Source: Candidatus Contendibacter sp. | GTDB taxonomy: Bacteria; Pseudomonadota; Gammaproteobacteria; Competibacterales; Competibacteraceae | NCBI GenBank assembly: GCA_029624765.1 | Contig: JARSSO010000035.1 | Span: 1 to 64,000 of the forward strand | DNA: 64,000 nt | Reading direction: 5' to 3' | Part shown: piece after piece, positions 36,744 through 45,577 of the stretch | How positions within the stretch are numbered: position 1 is the stretch's first letter | How the letters are laid out: the number at the start of each line of letters is the position of its first letter | Position numbers and translations under genes: made by a program | Notes under the pieces: model-generated | Told to the model about the DNA's origin: nothing | Seen by the model: the letters and a program-made list of their open reading frames with translations, nothing else | The model's database searches: none

Positions 36744-38012
36744 ATGAGCAGACCAAAATCCGATGTCCTCGCGTACATGAACGACGGTTCGATCCAGGTT
36801 CCGTTTTTCGAGAAAGTCACTCTCGCGAACAATCAGGACGACGGCTACTGGATCGCGGCGGTCGATATCGACGGCGATGGGCGCCTGGACATCGTGACTT
36901 CCGGGCTGGCGGTGGGCAAGGTCGTTTGGTACCAGAACCCGACCTGGAAAAAGCGGGTGATCGCCGACTTCCCGCTGCCGGTCGCCATCGATCCCGGCGA
37001 CATCGCGGGACGAGGGCGCAACGACCTGGTCATTTCCCACAATTACGGCAACTGCATGTTTTGGTGCCGCCCCGAGGACGGCAAGGTCTCGTGGCTCGAA
37101 AATCCGGGCGCGTTCGATCGCGACGAGCCGTGGCCCGTCCACTTCATTTGCGATCTCATGGCGGCGCATCGGTTGCAGTTGGGGCATTTCACCCAGACCG
37201 AGCGCCTGGAGTTGCTCGCGCTGCCGGTCGTGGGCTGCCGGCCCTACGGCAAGGGCGTGCACGAGCCCGTCGCCGTCACCCTGTTCGAGCGGCCGCAAGA
37301 CGTTCTGCGAGCGCCCCGCTGGGAAGGCAGGATCATCGACAACGAGCATTTTCGCATCATCCACGACGTCGTCCGCCACCGGTTCGGCGGCTATTCCGGC
37401 GAGCGGCTGGAGTCGGTGCTGCTGGCCAGCGAAGAAGGCATTAGCTGGTATTACCACGACGAGCGAACCGGTCAGTGGGAGATCGTTCCCATCGGCAAAG
37501 GGGACGACACCAATGTCGCCAGCGGGTTCAGGGGCTGCGGCAATGTGGCCTACGGCCGGGTCGGCGACGACCCCTACGCCTATATCGCGACCATCGACCC
37601 GTTTCACGGCAACATCGTCACCGTCTACACGCGCAAACCGGGAAAGACTCTCACCGATCATCCGTGGACCCGCACCGTGCTCGATACCTTCGGCCCCTTC
37701 GACGCCAAGTCTCAAGGGCCTGGGCACCATGTGGTCACCGGCGATTTCGATGGGGACGGCGACGACGAATTTTTGGTCGCGCTGCGCGGTCCGCTGCCTC
37801 ATCAGGGCGTCTACTACTACAAGCCGATCGACGTCGAACAAGGTCTGTTCGAACGCTGGCGGGTGTCGTCCGCCTCGGCGGCCCGGATCGCGGTCGGCGA
37901 TTTCGACGGGGACGGCCGGCTGGATTTCGCCACCACCGGCTACTACACGCCGGGCTATTACCTTTGCGACAACTCCCAGGTGAATATCTTCCTCAATCGA
38001 TTCACCAAATAG
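36744..38012 (+). CDS. FG-GAP/VCBS beta-propeller protein, possibly aldos-2-ulose dehydratase-like
   Basis: 422 residues with calcium-type DxDGDGxxD loops: AAVDIDGDGRLDIV, TGDFDGDGDDEFLV and VGDFDGDGRLDFAT, separated by propeller blades. No signal peptide. The C-terminal YYKPIDVEQGLF..WRVSS..AARIAVGDFDGDG stretch reminds me of propeller domains of aldos-2-ulose dehydratase/isomerase, which processes 2-keto sugars made by GMC oxidases. That would fit this operon, but the assignment is by memory of the family and is tentative. The ribosome-binding site is AGGAAA. Confidence 0.65.
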   Translation: MSRPKSDVLAYMNDGSIQVPFFEKVTLANNQDDGYWIAAVDIDGDGRLDIVTSGLAVGKVVWYQNPTWKKRVIADFPLPVAIDPGDIAGRGRNDLVISHNYGNCMFWCRPEDGKVSWLENPGAFDRDEPWPVHFICDLMAAHRLQLGHFTQTERLELLALPVVGCRPYGKGVHEPVAVTLFERPQDVLRAPRWEGRIIDNEHFRIIHDVVRHRFGGYSGERLESVLLASEEGISWYYHDERTGQWEIVPIGKGDDTNVASGFRGCGNVAYGRVGDDPYAYIATIDPFHGNIVTVYTRKPGKTLTDHPWTRTVLDTFGPFDAKSQGPGHHVVTGDFDGDGDDEFLVALRGPLPHQGVYYYKPIDVEQGLFERWRVSSASAARIAVGDFDGDGRLDFATTGYYTPGYYLCDNSQVNIFLNRFTK

Positions 38013-38138
38013 GACGGCCTTGTGTATCCGCTTGATTCGATGGCGAGATTGACCGGAACTCAAAAGTCGCGGAACCGCGAGAATGGTTGTTGACCAATCG
38101 GGCGACATCCCGAAAGAGCACAGGAGGTAATCAGCATC

Positions 38139-40841
38139 ATGATCCAAGGGAAAGAAGCGGAACGGCTCCGCCAGGCGTATGCCGACGAACCTCGCTGGAT
38201 GCTCTGGGGTCCCTATCTATCCGAACGGCAGTGGGGAACGGTCCGCGAAGACTACAGCGAGGACGGCAACGCCTGGGATTACTTTCCGCACGATCATGCC
38301 CGGTCGCGAGCCTACCGCTGGGGCGAGGACGGCCTGGCCGGCATCTCCGACGACGAGCAGCGGCTTTGCTTCGCGCTCGCCCTCTGGAACGGAAAAGACC
38401 CCATTCTCAAGGAGCGGCTGTTCGGACTCACCAACGGCGAGGGCAACCACGGCGAGGACGTCAAGGAATACTATTACTATCTCGATAACACCCCGACCCA
38501 CAGCTACATGAAGTGGCTGTACAAATACCCGCAAGCGCCTTTTCCCTACGATGCTCTGGTGGCCGAAAGTCGCCGGCGCAAGCAGACCGACCCACACGCC
38601 TCCGAATTCGAGCTGATCGAGACCGGCGCGTTCGCGGACGATCGCTACTTCGACGTGCAGGTGGAGTACGCCAAGGCCTCCCCCCAGGACCTGCTGATCA
38701 AGATCCAGATCACCAATCGCGGGCCGAGCGTCTCCACGCTCGACGTGCTGCCGACTCTGTGGTTTCGCAACACCTGGTCCTGGTTCCACGACGCCGAACG
38801 GCCCAAGCTCCAGGGGCAACCGACCGGCGGTCCCCAGGGGATTGCCGCGATACGCGCGACCCCGGATTCCTCGGACGACGATGTCGGTCCCATGATGCTC
38901 TACTGCCTCCGCCCCGACGAGTTATTGTTCGTCGAGAACGAGACCAACGGGGTCCGGCTGTGGGGCGGAAGCCCGCAAACTCCCTACCCCAAGGACGGGA
39001 TCAACGATCATGTCGTGCTGGGTCGCGATACCGTCAATCCCGCGCTCACCGGAACGAAAGCCTCCGCCGCTTATCACCTAGAAATCGAGCCCCGGGAAAC
39101 GAAGACGGTCAGGCTGCGTCTTTCCTCAAACCTCGAACACGCCGATCCCTTCGGCCCGGATTTCGAGGCGACCTTTCAGGCCCGACTCCAGGACGCCGAT
39201 CAGTTCTACGCCTCCCTGGGACCCGAAGGACTCACGGATGATCGGCGGGCGATCCAGCGCCAGGCTTACGCCGGGATGCTTTGGAGCAAACAGTATTACT
39301 ACTACCATGTCAGGGACTGGCTGAAAGGCGACCCGGTCGGGCCGCCGCCGCCAGCCGGCCGCTCCCGCAACAGCGCCTGGACCCATTTTTACGCCAGCAA
39401 CGTCCTCTCGATGCCGGACAAGTGGGAGTACCCGTGGTTCGCCAGTTGGGACTTGTGCTTTCAATCGGTGGTCTTTGCCCGGCTCGATCTGCGGTTCGCC
39501 AAGAACCAATTGCTGACCCTGGCCCGTGAGTTCTATATGTCGCCGGCGGGCGCGGTGCCGGCCTACGAGTGGGCGTTCAGCGACGTGAATCCGCCGCTTC
39601 ACGCTTGGGCGGCGCTGCGCATCCATGAAATCGAAAAGGAGGTATCGGGCGGCGGCGGTGACTCCGAGTTTCTGGCCCAGATCTTCGGCTACTGCCTGAT
39701 GTACTTCACCTGGTGGACCAACCGGAAAGATTCCGACCAGAAAGGGCTGTTCGAAGGCGGTTTTCTCGGGCTCGACAATATCTCCCTCCTCGACCGCAGC
39801 CACCTGGGCGAATTCGAGGCTCAGTTGGGAAAAAAGCTTGAGCTATACCAGTCCGACGGCACGAGCTGGATGGGGATGTTCAGTCTCCATTTGATGGAGA
39901 TGGCCCTTGAGCTGTCCAGGCAAGGTCAGACGGAATACGCGAGGCTGGCCACCAAGTTCTTCCAGAATTTCGTGCTGATCGCCGAGGCCATGAACAGCAT
40001 CGAGCACCGCTCGCAGGGCCAAGTGAAGCTGTGGGACGACGAAGATGGCTTCTTTTACGACGTGCTTCGGGTCAGCGGCAACCCCGACCGATACTTCAGC
40101 ATCAGGCTGCGATCCCTGGTGGGCATTCTGGCGCTATTCCCAGTCGCCGCGGTTGACTTCGGTCAACTCGACAGCGATTGCATCCACGGGCTCAGGGCGC
40201 AAGCCAAATGGTTCCGGGACAATCACCCCGAATTTCTCGAACAGGTGCTGACGACGCACGCTGACGAAAAAGAACGTCACCTGCTCAGTTTCGTCAAGCC
40301 GGATCGGTTGAAAATCATCTTGAAGCGGGTTTTCGACGAGACGGAATTTCTCGGCCCTCACGGGATTCGAGGAATCTCGCGGGCGTACCGCGATACGCCC
40401 GCCAGCCTCACCGTCGACGGCGTCACCATCACCGCCCGGTACGAGCCGGCGGAGTCGTCCATCGGTCTCTTCGGCGGAAACTCCAACTGGCGCGGGCCGG
40501 TGTGGTTCCCCATCAATTTTCTCCTGATCGACACCCTGCGGCGCTACCATGAATTTCTTGGCGACGACTTCCAGGTGGAATATCCGACGCGCTCCGGCCG
40601 GCAGCGTAACCTGGGCCAGATCGCCGACGACCTGAGTCGGCGCCTGGTCAGCCTCTTCGAACGCGGCGCCGATGGCAACCGGCCGGTCTACGGCGGCGAC
40701 ACGACCTTCCAGAACGATCCGAACTGGCGGGAATTCATCCTGTTTTTCGAATACTTTCACGGAGACAACGGCTCCGGAATCGGCGCCTCGCACCAGACCG
40801 GCTGGACCGGTCTGGTGGCCGAGCTGCTCCATCGCTCATGA
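38139..40841 (+). CDS. Glucosidase, GH63/MGH1-like
   Basis: 900 residues, cytoplasmic by absence of a signal. The N-terminal WGPYLSERQWGTVREDYSE and YRWGEDGLAGISDD blocks and the central WEYPWFASWDLCFQ..FAR are hallmarks of bacterial GH63-related glucosidases (about 880-900 aa) with an (alpha/alpha)6 barrel. The C-terminal GGNSNWRGPVWFPINFLLI holds a conserved acidic-site region. It would release glucose from alpha-glucosides. A perfect AGGAGG sits about 12 bases upstream. It lies between the propeller and isomerase genes. Confidence 0.88.
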   Translation: MIQGKEAERLRQAYADEPRWMLWGPYLSERQWGTVREDYSEDGNAWDYFPHDHARSRAYRWGEDGLAGISDDEQRLCFALALWNGKDPILKERLFGLTNGEGNHGEDVKEYYYYLDNTPTHSYMKWLYKYPQAPFPYDALVAESRRRKQTDPHASEFELIETGAFADDRYFDVQVEYAKASPQDLLIKIQITNRGPSVSTLDVLPTLWFRNTWSWFHDAERPKLQGQPTGGPQGIAAIRATPDSSDDDVGPMMLYCLRPDELLFVENETNGVRLWGGSPQTPYPKDGINDHVVLGRDTVNPALTGTKASAAYHLEIEPRETKTVRLRLSSNLEHADPFGPDFEATFQARLQDADQFYASLGPEGLTDDRRAIQRQAYAGMLWSKQYYYYHVRDWLKGDPVGPPPPAGRSRNSAWTHFYASNVLSMPDKWEYPWFASWDLCFQSVVFARLDLRFAKNQLLTLAREFYMSPAGAVPAYEWAFSDVNPPLHAWAALRIHEIEKEVSGGGGDSEFLAQIFGYCLMYFTWWTNRKDSDQKGLFEGGFLGLDNISLLDRSHLGEFEAQLGKKLELYQSDGTSWMGMFSLHLMEMALELSRQGQTEYARLATKFFQNFVLIAEAMNSIEHRSQGQVKLWDDEDGFFYDVLRVSGNPDRYFSIRLRSLVGILALFPVAAVDFGQLDSDCIHGLRAQAKWFRDNHPEFLEQVLTTHADEKERHLLSFVKPDRLKIILKRVFDETEFLGPHGIRGISRAYRDTPASLTVDGVTITARYEPAESSIGLFGGNSNWRGPVWFPINFLLIDTLRRYHEFLGDDFQVEYPTRSGRQRNLGQIADDLSRRLVSLFERGADGNRPVYGGDTTFQNDPNWREFILFFEYFHGDNGSGIGASHQTGWTGLVAELLHRS

Positions 40842-40855
40842 TAGAGATCTGACCA

Positions 40856-41773
40856 ATGCCAAACGACCAAGTGAAATTCAAGCGGGATGTCTGGTTCGGC
40901 GTCACTCCCACGCTGTGGTGGAACGACGACTTTCTGGATATCGACATTGGAATTACGTTCGGACAATGCGTGAGCGAGATGGCGCTCGCCGGCTTTCAAG
41001 GTTGCAGCGTCGGCCACAAGTTTCCCACCGACATCGCGGAACTCACGCGCGAACTCGATCTCCGCGGCCTCCGCGTTTCCGAACCCTGGACGAGTCTGTT
41101 TTTCACGTGCCGGGAGATGCACGACAAGACGGTGAGCGATTTCCGAAAATCCCTGGATTTCATCAAGGCGATGAACGGCACCGACGTCGTGGTTGCCGAA
41201 CTCGGCCATTCGGTGCATCAAAGCTCGGTCGCGGTCCTGCCCAACCATCCCGTTTTCGACGACCGACAATGGGATGCGCTGACGCAAGGTCTCAACGAAA
41301 TCGGCCGGATCGCGAAAGATGCGGGCATGCGCCTGTGCTACCACCACCATATGGGCACCGGCGTGCAGACCCGCGCCGAAGTCGACCGACTGGCCGCTTC
41401 CACCGATCCCGAACTGGTCTACTTTCTGCTCGACACCGCCCATCTCCGGTTCGCGGGCGGCGATCCGCTCGCCATGGCCGAGACCTACGCCGACCGGATC
41501 AAGCACGTCCATCTGAAAAATCTCCGCCACCCCGTGCTGGAACGGGTGATTCGGGACAATCTGTCCTTCAAGGAGGCGATCCAGGCGGGAATCTTCACCG
41601 TTCCCGGCGATCCCGAAGGCTGCATCGATATTCGCCCGATCCTGCAAGTGCTCGCGGACCACGACTACGCGGGCTGGCTGGTCGTCGAAGCCGAACAGGA
41701 TCCCGCCCGAGCGAATCCGCTGTATTACGCCAGGATGGCCCGCAACCATCTGCGCGAGGTCACGGGTCTTTAG
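40856..41773 (+). CDS. IolE-like sugar isomerase/epimerase (TIM barrel)
   Basis: 305 residues of the AP-endonuclease-2/xylose-isomerase-like fold. Conserved metal-ligand segments are LCYHHHMGTGVQT, FLLDTAHLRFAGG, IKHVHLKN and GWLVVEAEQD. Closest in feel to myo-inosose-2 dehydratase IolE. IolE-like proteins also accompany sugar 3-dehydrogenases, where they act on 3-keto-glycosides. Last gene of the cluster, 14 bases after the glucosidase, with a hairpin terminator 53 bases downstream. Confidence 0.82.
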   Translation: MPNDQVKFKRDVWFGVTPTLWWNDDFLDIDIGITFGQCVSEMALAGFQGCSVGHKFPTDIAELTRELDLRGLRVSEPWTSLFFTCREMHDKTVSDFRKSLDFIKAMNGTDVVVAELGHSVHQSSVAVLPNHPVFDDRQWDALTQGLNEIGRIAKDAGMRLCYHHHMGTGVQTRAEVDRLAASTDPELVYFLLDTAHLRFAGGDPLAMAETYADRIKHVHLKNLRHPVLERVIRDNLSFKEAIQAGIFTVPGDPEGCIDIRPILQVLADHDYAGWLVVEAEQDPARANPLYYARMARNHLREVTGL

Positions 41774-41825
41774 GCGGCATCCGCCCTCGCCGCCAGCGGG
41801 TTGGCCGCGAGGCTTGCCCGATGAA

Positions 41826-41848
41826 GCGGGTTCGAGGAACGAACCCGC
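41826..41848 (+). terminator. Hairpin terminator after the sugar-oxidation cluster
   Basis: GCGGGTTCG (41826-41834) and CGAACCCGC (41840-41848) form a perfect 9-bp stem with a 5-base loop, followed after six bases by a short T-run. It lies 53 bases after the last stop of the cluster and just outside the convergent DUF4239 gene, which it may also serve. Confidence 0.65.
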
Positions 41849-41878
41849 CGCGCCGTTTTCGCTGACTGGCTCACGGCC

Positions 41879-42679
41879 TCATGGCTTGGCCTTGGCTTCC
41901 GCCATTTCGAGGATTCTGGAATACCCTTCCGGAAAACCGATGGTGACGGATCCCATCGTGGGATGATCCATCTCGATGACCACATAGATCACAATCGCGA
42001 TCAGGGCCGCTAGGAGGGACATCATGACGATATGCGCCCAGAAATTTTCGGTGCCGAACAGGAACGTGAAACCGATGACAATGATCGCCCCGGCCAAGAC
42101 CCCTATCCAAACGACGCTTGGTAGCTCCTCGTGGGTGGCTTGATGACGGAGATTGTGGTACTTCGACAATTCATTCAGGTTTTGCAGGATTTGGGTGTAT
42201 AGAATTTGTTCGTGCCCGCTATCTGGAACAATACCATCAAGCAGGGTGAGCAACTGATTCAGGGCGGTCACCGCCCTGCTGGCGGCCGGTTCGACCGATA
42301 TCAGATGCCGCTCATCGACGGCTTGGTGGATGTATTTTAGCAGGCTTTCCTCCATGGTCCGGGAAGCCGCCTGGTCCGGGTAGGCCACCACGTTCTTGTA
42401 CAGGACCATGGCGACGCTACTCTCTTTCTCCACATTCGCTTTGGCGTCGTTGAACTGCTCCCACACGACGAGCACCACGAAGGCCAACAGCACGCCGTAG
42501 GTGGTTCCCAAGGTCGCGAAAACGAAGCCCGCCACGTCATTGTGAATTCGGCGGACTTCGGCCGGGATGAACCGGTGGACCACGAGAAACCCGGAGATCG
42601 AAAAAAATACCGCAATGGCCAACAACAGAAAGATCGCCACCCATTGTGGCAACGCGAGCAGGTGGGCGGAAAGGGACAT
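41879..42679 (-). CDS. DUF4239 (bestrophin-like) membrane protein
   Basis: 266 residues with TM segments at about 12-33, 52-72, 185-205 and 212-235. The VAGFVFATLGTTYGVLLAFVVLVVWEQFNDAK block is the DUF4239 signature. Between the TM pairs is a cytoplasmic or periplasmic helical domain. The function of the family is unknown; a distant link to bestrophin-type channels has been proposed. GGAGG lies four bases before the ATG. Confidence 0.85.
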   Translation of the reverse strand: MSLSAHLLALPQWVAIFLLLAIAVFFSISGFLVVHRFIPAEVRRIHNDVAGFVFATLGTTYGVLLAFVVLVVWEQFNDAKANVEKESSVAMVLYKNVVAYPDQAASRTMEESLLKYIHQAVDERHLISVEPAASRAVTALNQLLTLLDGIVPDSGHEQILYTQILQNLNELSKYHNLRHQATHEELPSVVWIGVLAGAIIVIGFTFLFGTENFWAHIVMMSLLAALIAIVIYVVIEMDHPTMGSVTIGFPEGYSRILEMAEAKAKP

Positions 42680-42857
42680 GGTGCCTCCAAAGCCATAAGG
42701 TGAAAAAACGGCCGTAACCCCCGAGCGCCAAAGGTGAGGTATTATCCCAACTACCCTGCTTTCCTCGTCGGGGGTATAAGATTCCCCGTGTGGTCAGCCG
42801 AGCGCGGCTGGTCAAACTCCATCGTCTGGTTTTCTTTCCACGGCGCGGAGAAGTTTC

Positions 42858-44147
42858 ATGCTCATCGTTCGCCTTCGCAATCTGTTGTTGAACTGGACGG
42901 ACTCCGTCGCGGAAGCGCGCCTCTACTGGAATCCAGTCTGGCGGGTTTATCCGCCCGCGAAAGACGATCCCAATCCCTACGACACCACCAACTCCAATGG
43001 GGAAGTCCAGTACGATATCGCCGGCTTTCCGCCAGGCGAGCATACGCTGTGGATCGTTCCAAAATATACGACAACGGACCCGGTTGGTTACTGGACCGCC
43101 ATCGGCGCCGACGTTGCGCGAATCTATCGCGGGTTGCGGATTCAATTGTCGATTGGTAACCAGAACAACGTCACGGACGCGCGGGTTCACTCCAGCACGA
43201 TGGATAACGGTACGCTCGTCGCCCATGTGGCCAGCGTCAAGGAACAAGTGCTGGACGTACGCTTGCGGCCGATGTGGATCAAGTCCCCCTACAATTACGG
43301 TCGAACCCAGAAGATCGACATGATCGTCGTGCACAAGACCGGTGGCGATACGATCGGGTCGGCGATCAATCAGTTCCTGAGCGGTGGAACCAGCGCGCAC
43401 TATCTCGTCGACCGCGATGGTCAGGTCGTCAAGATGGTGCTCGACAGTCAAGCCGCTGGACACGCCTCGCACGAGAACGACCAGGACCAGTCGCATTGGG
43501 GGACGCAGACCGGGCTGGCGTGGCGCTCGATCGGCATCGAGAATGTCGGCACCACGAAGCAGGGCCTGACCGACGCCCAATACCAGTCCCTGACTCGACT
43601 GATCCAGGAGCTCATGCGATATCACGGCGTTCCCCGGCATCGGGTCGTGGGTCACAGCGATATCCTGACCGATGGGCAGGGCCACCTGAGCGATCAGCGC
43701 ATTGCCTGTCCCGGTTACCAATTCGAATGGTCGCGGCTCGAAAACGCCAACCCGGGAATTGGTCTGGCGCGAACTGGCGGCGGCGCCGGCGGCGCCGATC
43801 CGGTCGCGGAATTCTTCAAGTCGATCAGCCTCGGCGGGTCGCCGCCGCCGGCCTTGCGGCCCGGAGATCACGATCCCAGGATGGTGGGCGGCAAGCCCCG
43901 GCCGGGCCGATTCGGCGGACGCGAAATCAAGGACGTGACCGAGACGCCGATCAAGCACCTGCAAACCTGGCTGGCGGAGATCGGCTACTCGGTCGGGCCA
44001 GCCGACGGCCAGTTCAACCCTCGCATGGCGCGGGCCGTGCGCCACTTTCAAGTGCACTTCGAGGGTCGAAGCGACAGCGACACGATCAATGCGCGGACGG
44101 CCGCCTTGATCCGCGCGGTTCGAGACGCCAACCCGAAAGCGGATTGA
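42858..44147 (+). CDS. N-acetylmuramoyl-L-alanine amidase with peptidoglycan-binding domain
   Basis: 429 residues. A beta-sandwich-like N-terminal region (about 1-140) precedes an Amidase_2/PGRP-type domain with zinc ligands in MIVVHKTGG (His), RVVGHSDIL (His) and RIACPGY (Cys). A proline/glycine-rich linker leads to a C-terminal PG_binding_1 repeat (LQTWLAEIGYSVGPADGQFNPRMARAVRHFQ). It should cleave the amide between MurNAc and the stem peptide. No signal peptide is evident, so delivery by an effector-type secretion system or by lysis is possible. Confidence 0.83.
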   Translation: MLIVRLRNLLLNWTDSVAEARLYWNPVWRVYPPAKDDPNPYDTTNSNGEVQYDIAGFPPGEHTLWIVPKYTTTDPVGYWTAIGADVARIYRGLRIQLSIGNQNNVTDARVHSSTMDNGTLVAHVASVKEQVLDVRLRPMWIKSPYNYGRTQKIDMIVVHKTGGDTIGSAINQFLSGGTSAHYLVDRDGQVVKMVLDSQAAGHASHENDQDQSHWGTQTGLAWRSIGIENVGTTKQGLTDAQYQSLTRLIQELMRYHGVPRHRVVGHSDILTDGQGHLSDQRIACPGYQFEWSRLENANPGIGLARTGGGAGGADPVAEFFKSISLGGSPPPALRPGDHDPRMVGGKPRPGRFGGREIKDVTETPIKHLQTWLAEIGYSVGPADGQFNPRMARAVRHFQVHFEGRSDSDTINARTAALIRAVRDANPKAD

Positions 44148-44208
44148 GCCAGCCGCGCCGTCTCTTCAACCCTGGCCGCGGAGGATGGAGGCTGTGGGAA
44201 GACGCTTC

Positions 44209-45222
44209 CTAGCGGGCGGGCTGATAGATTTGATCGAAGACGCCGCCGTCGGCGAAATGGATCTTCTGCGCTTTCTGCCAGCCGCCGAAGACGTCGTCGA
44301 TGGTGAAGAGGTTCACCTTGGCGAACTGTCCAGCGTGCCGGGCCGCGATTTGGGGATCGCGCGGGCGGTAGAAATGCTTGCCCGCGATGTCTTGGCCCTC
44401 CGGGCTGTAGAGATAGTTCAGATAGGCCTCGGCGGTCTTGCGCGTGCCTTTCTTGTCGACCACCTTGTCGACCACGGACACCGGCGGCTCGGCCAGAATC
44501 GACAGCGACGGCGTCACGATCTCGAACTGGTCCGGCCCGAGTTCCTTGGTGGCCAGAAACGCTTCGTTTTCCCAGGACAGAAACACATCGCCGATTTCAC
44601 GCTCGGTGAAGGTGGTCAGGGAGCCGCGCGCGCCGGAATCGAGCACCGGGACGTTCTTGTACAACTGGCCTACGAATTCGCGGGCCTTGGCTTCGTCGCC
44701 GCCGTGCTTCTTCAGCGCGTAACCCCAGGCGGCCAGATAATTCCAACGCGCGCCGCCGGAAGTCTTGGGATTGGGGGTGACGACCGAGACGCCCGGCTTG
44801 ACCAGATCGTCCCAGTCCTGGATTCCCTTGGGGTTGCCCTTGCGAACCAGGAACACGATGGTCGAGGTGTAGGGCGCGCTGTTGTTCGGCAAGCGATTTT
44901 GCCAGTCCTTCGGGATCAGCTTACCCTTCTCGGCGATAGCGTCGATGTCGTAGGCCAGGGCCAGGGTCACCACGTCGGCTTCCAGCCCGTCGATCACCGC
45001 GCGGGCCTGTTTGCCGGAGCCGCCGTGCGATTGCTGGACGATCACGGTTTCGCCGCCCTGGCTCTTCCAGTGCTTGACGAACGCGGCGTTGAAGTCCTGA
45101 TAAAGCTCGCGGGTCGGGTCGTAGGAGGCGTTCAGCAGGGTGGTTTGGGCGAGGGCGGTCGAACTGGCTCCCGCTGTCAGGGCAAGGGTGAGCAAGGTGT
45201 GAGTGAGGCGGGTGATTTTCAC
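44209..45222 (-). CDS. sbp: Sulfate ABC transporter periplasmic binding protein (Sbp/CysP)
   Basis: 337 residues. A cleaved Sec signal ([16 protein letters not shown]) precedes the family start [19 protein letters not shown]. The oxyanion-binding [34 protein letters not shown] and [22 protein letters not shown] blocks are intact. It binds sulfate or thiosulfate for import. The start is a GTG at 45222 with GGAGAAG just upstream; a longer frame has no such site and an odd leader. The cysTWA transport genes are not adjacent. Confidence 0.93.
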   Translation of the reverse strand: MKITRLTHTLLTLALTAGASSTALAQTTLLNASYDPTRELYQDFNAAFVKHWKSQGGETVIVQQSHGGSGKQARAVIDGLEADVVTLALAYDIDAIAEKGKLIPKDWQNRLPNNSAPYTSTIVFLVRKGNPKGIQDWDDLVKPGVSVVTPNPKTSGGARWNYLAAWGYALKKHGGDEAKAREFVGQLYKNVPVLDSGARGSLTTFTEREIGDVFLSWENEAFLATKELGPDQFEIVTPSLSILAEPPVSVVDKVVDKKGTRKTAEAYLNYLYSPEGQDIAGKHFYRPRDPQIAARHAGQFAKVNLFTIDDVFGGWQKAQKIHFADGGVFDQIYQPAR

Positions 45223-45577
45223 GGGGCTTCTCCAATGATTAAGAACTTTAAGAAATATATATTGTATTTTTTCATAATTTAAATAAATAAAGATGCATAG
45301 CTTATCGTGGCAGGGCATAAGCGCGACCTTGGAAAGATTGGAGATGAATACCTGATGATGGGCTGGGCCAAGAATCTTGGATTGTTTATAGATTTTTTAT
45401 ACAATGGTTTCAATTTATTAACAGTACATTGATTTATACAAAAATAGTTACTTTACTTGACGTAATAGCTTACTCGGAATACCCGTTCATGGCATCAAGG
45501 CATGGTGCCATCCCGCCATGCGCGGGTCGGTCGACGACACAACCCTAAATAACGTCTATCTGGGGGGAGAAAAAACT
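45223..45577. other. AT-rich divergent regulatory region (sbp / Cache-HAMP sensor)
   Basis: This 355-base stretch is much richer in A+T than its surroundings and lies between divergent starts. TTGACG at 45457-45462 could be a -35 for the rightward gene, though the -10 (TACCCG, 17 bases on) is poor. ATTGT...ACAAT inverted segments near 45383-45407 and a TACAAT box on the minus strand about 35 bases before the sbp start are candidates for control. No RNA gene or coding region is seen. Confidence 0.4.

Noticed and set aside
42537..44057. Long minus-strand frame opposite the amidase
   Set aside because: The plus-strand amidase has its zinc ligands and PG-binding repeat; the opposite frame has none of the marks of a real protein.
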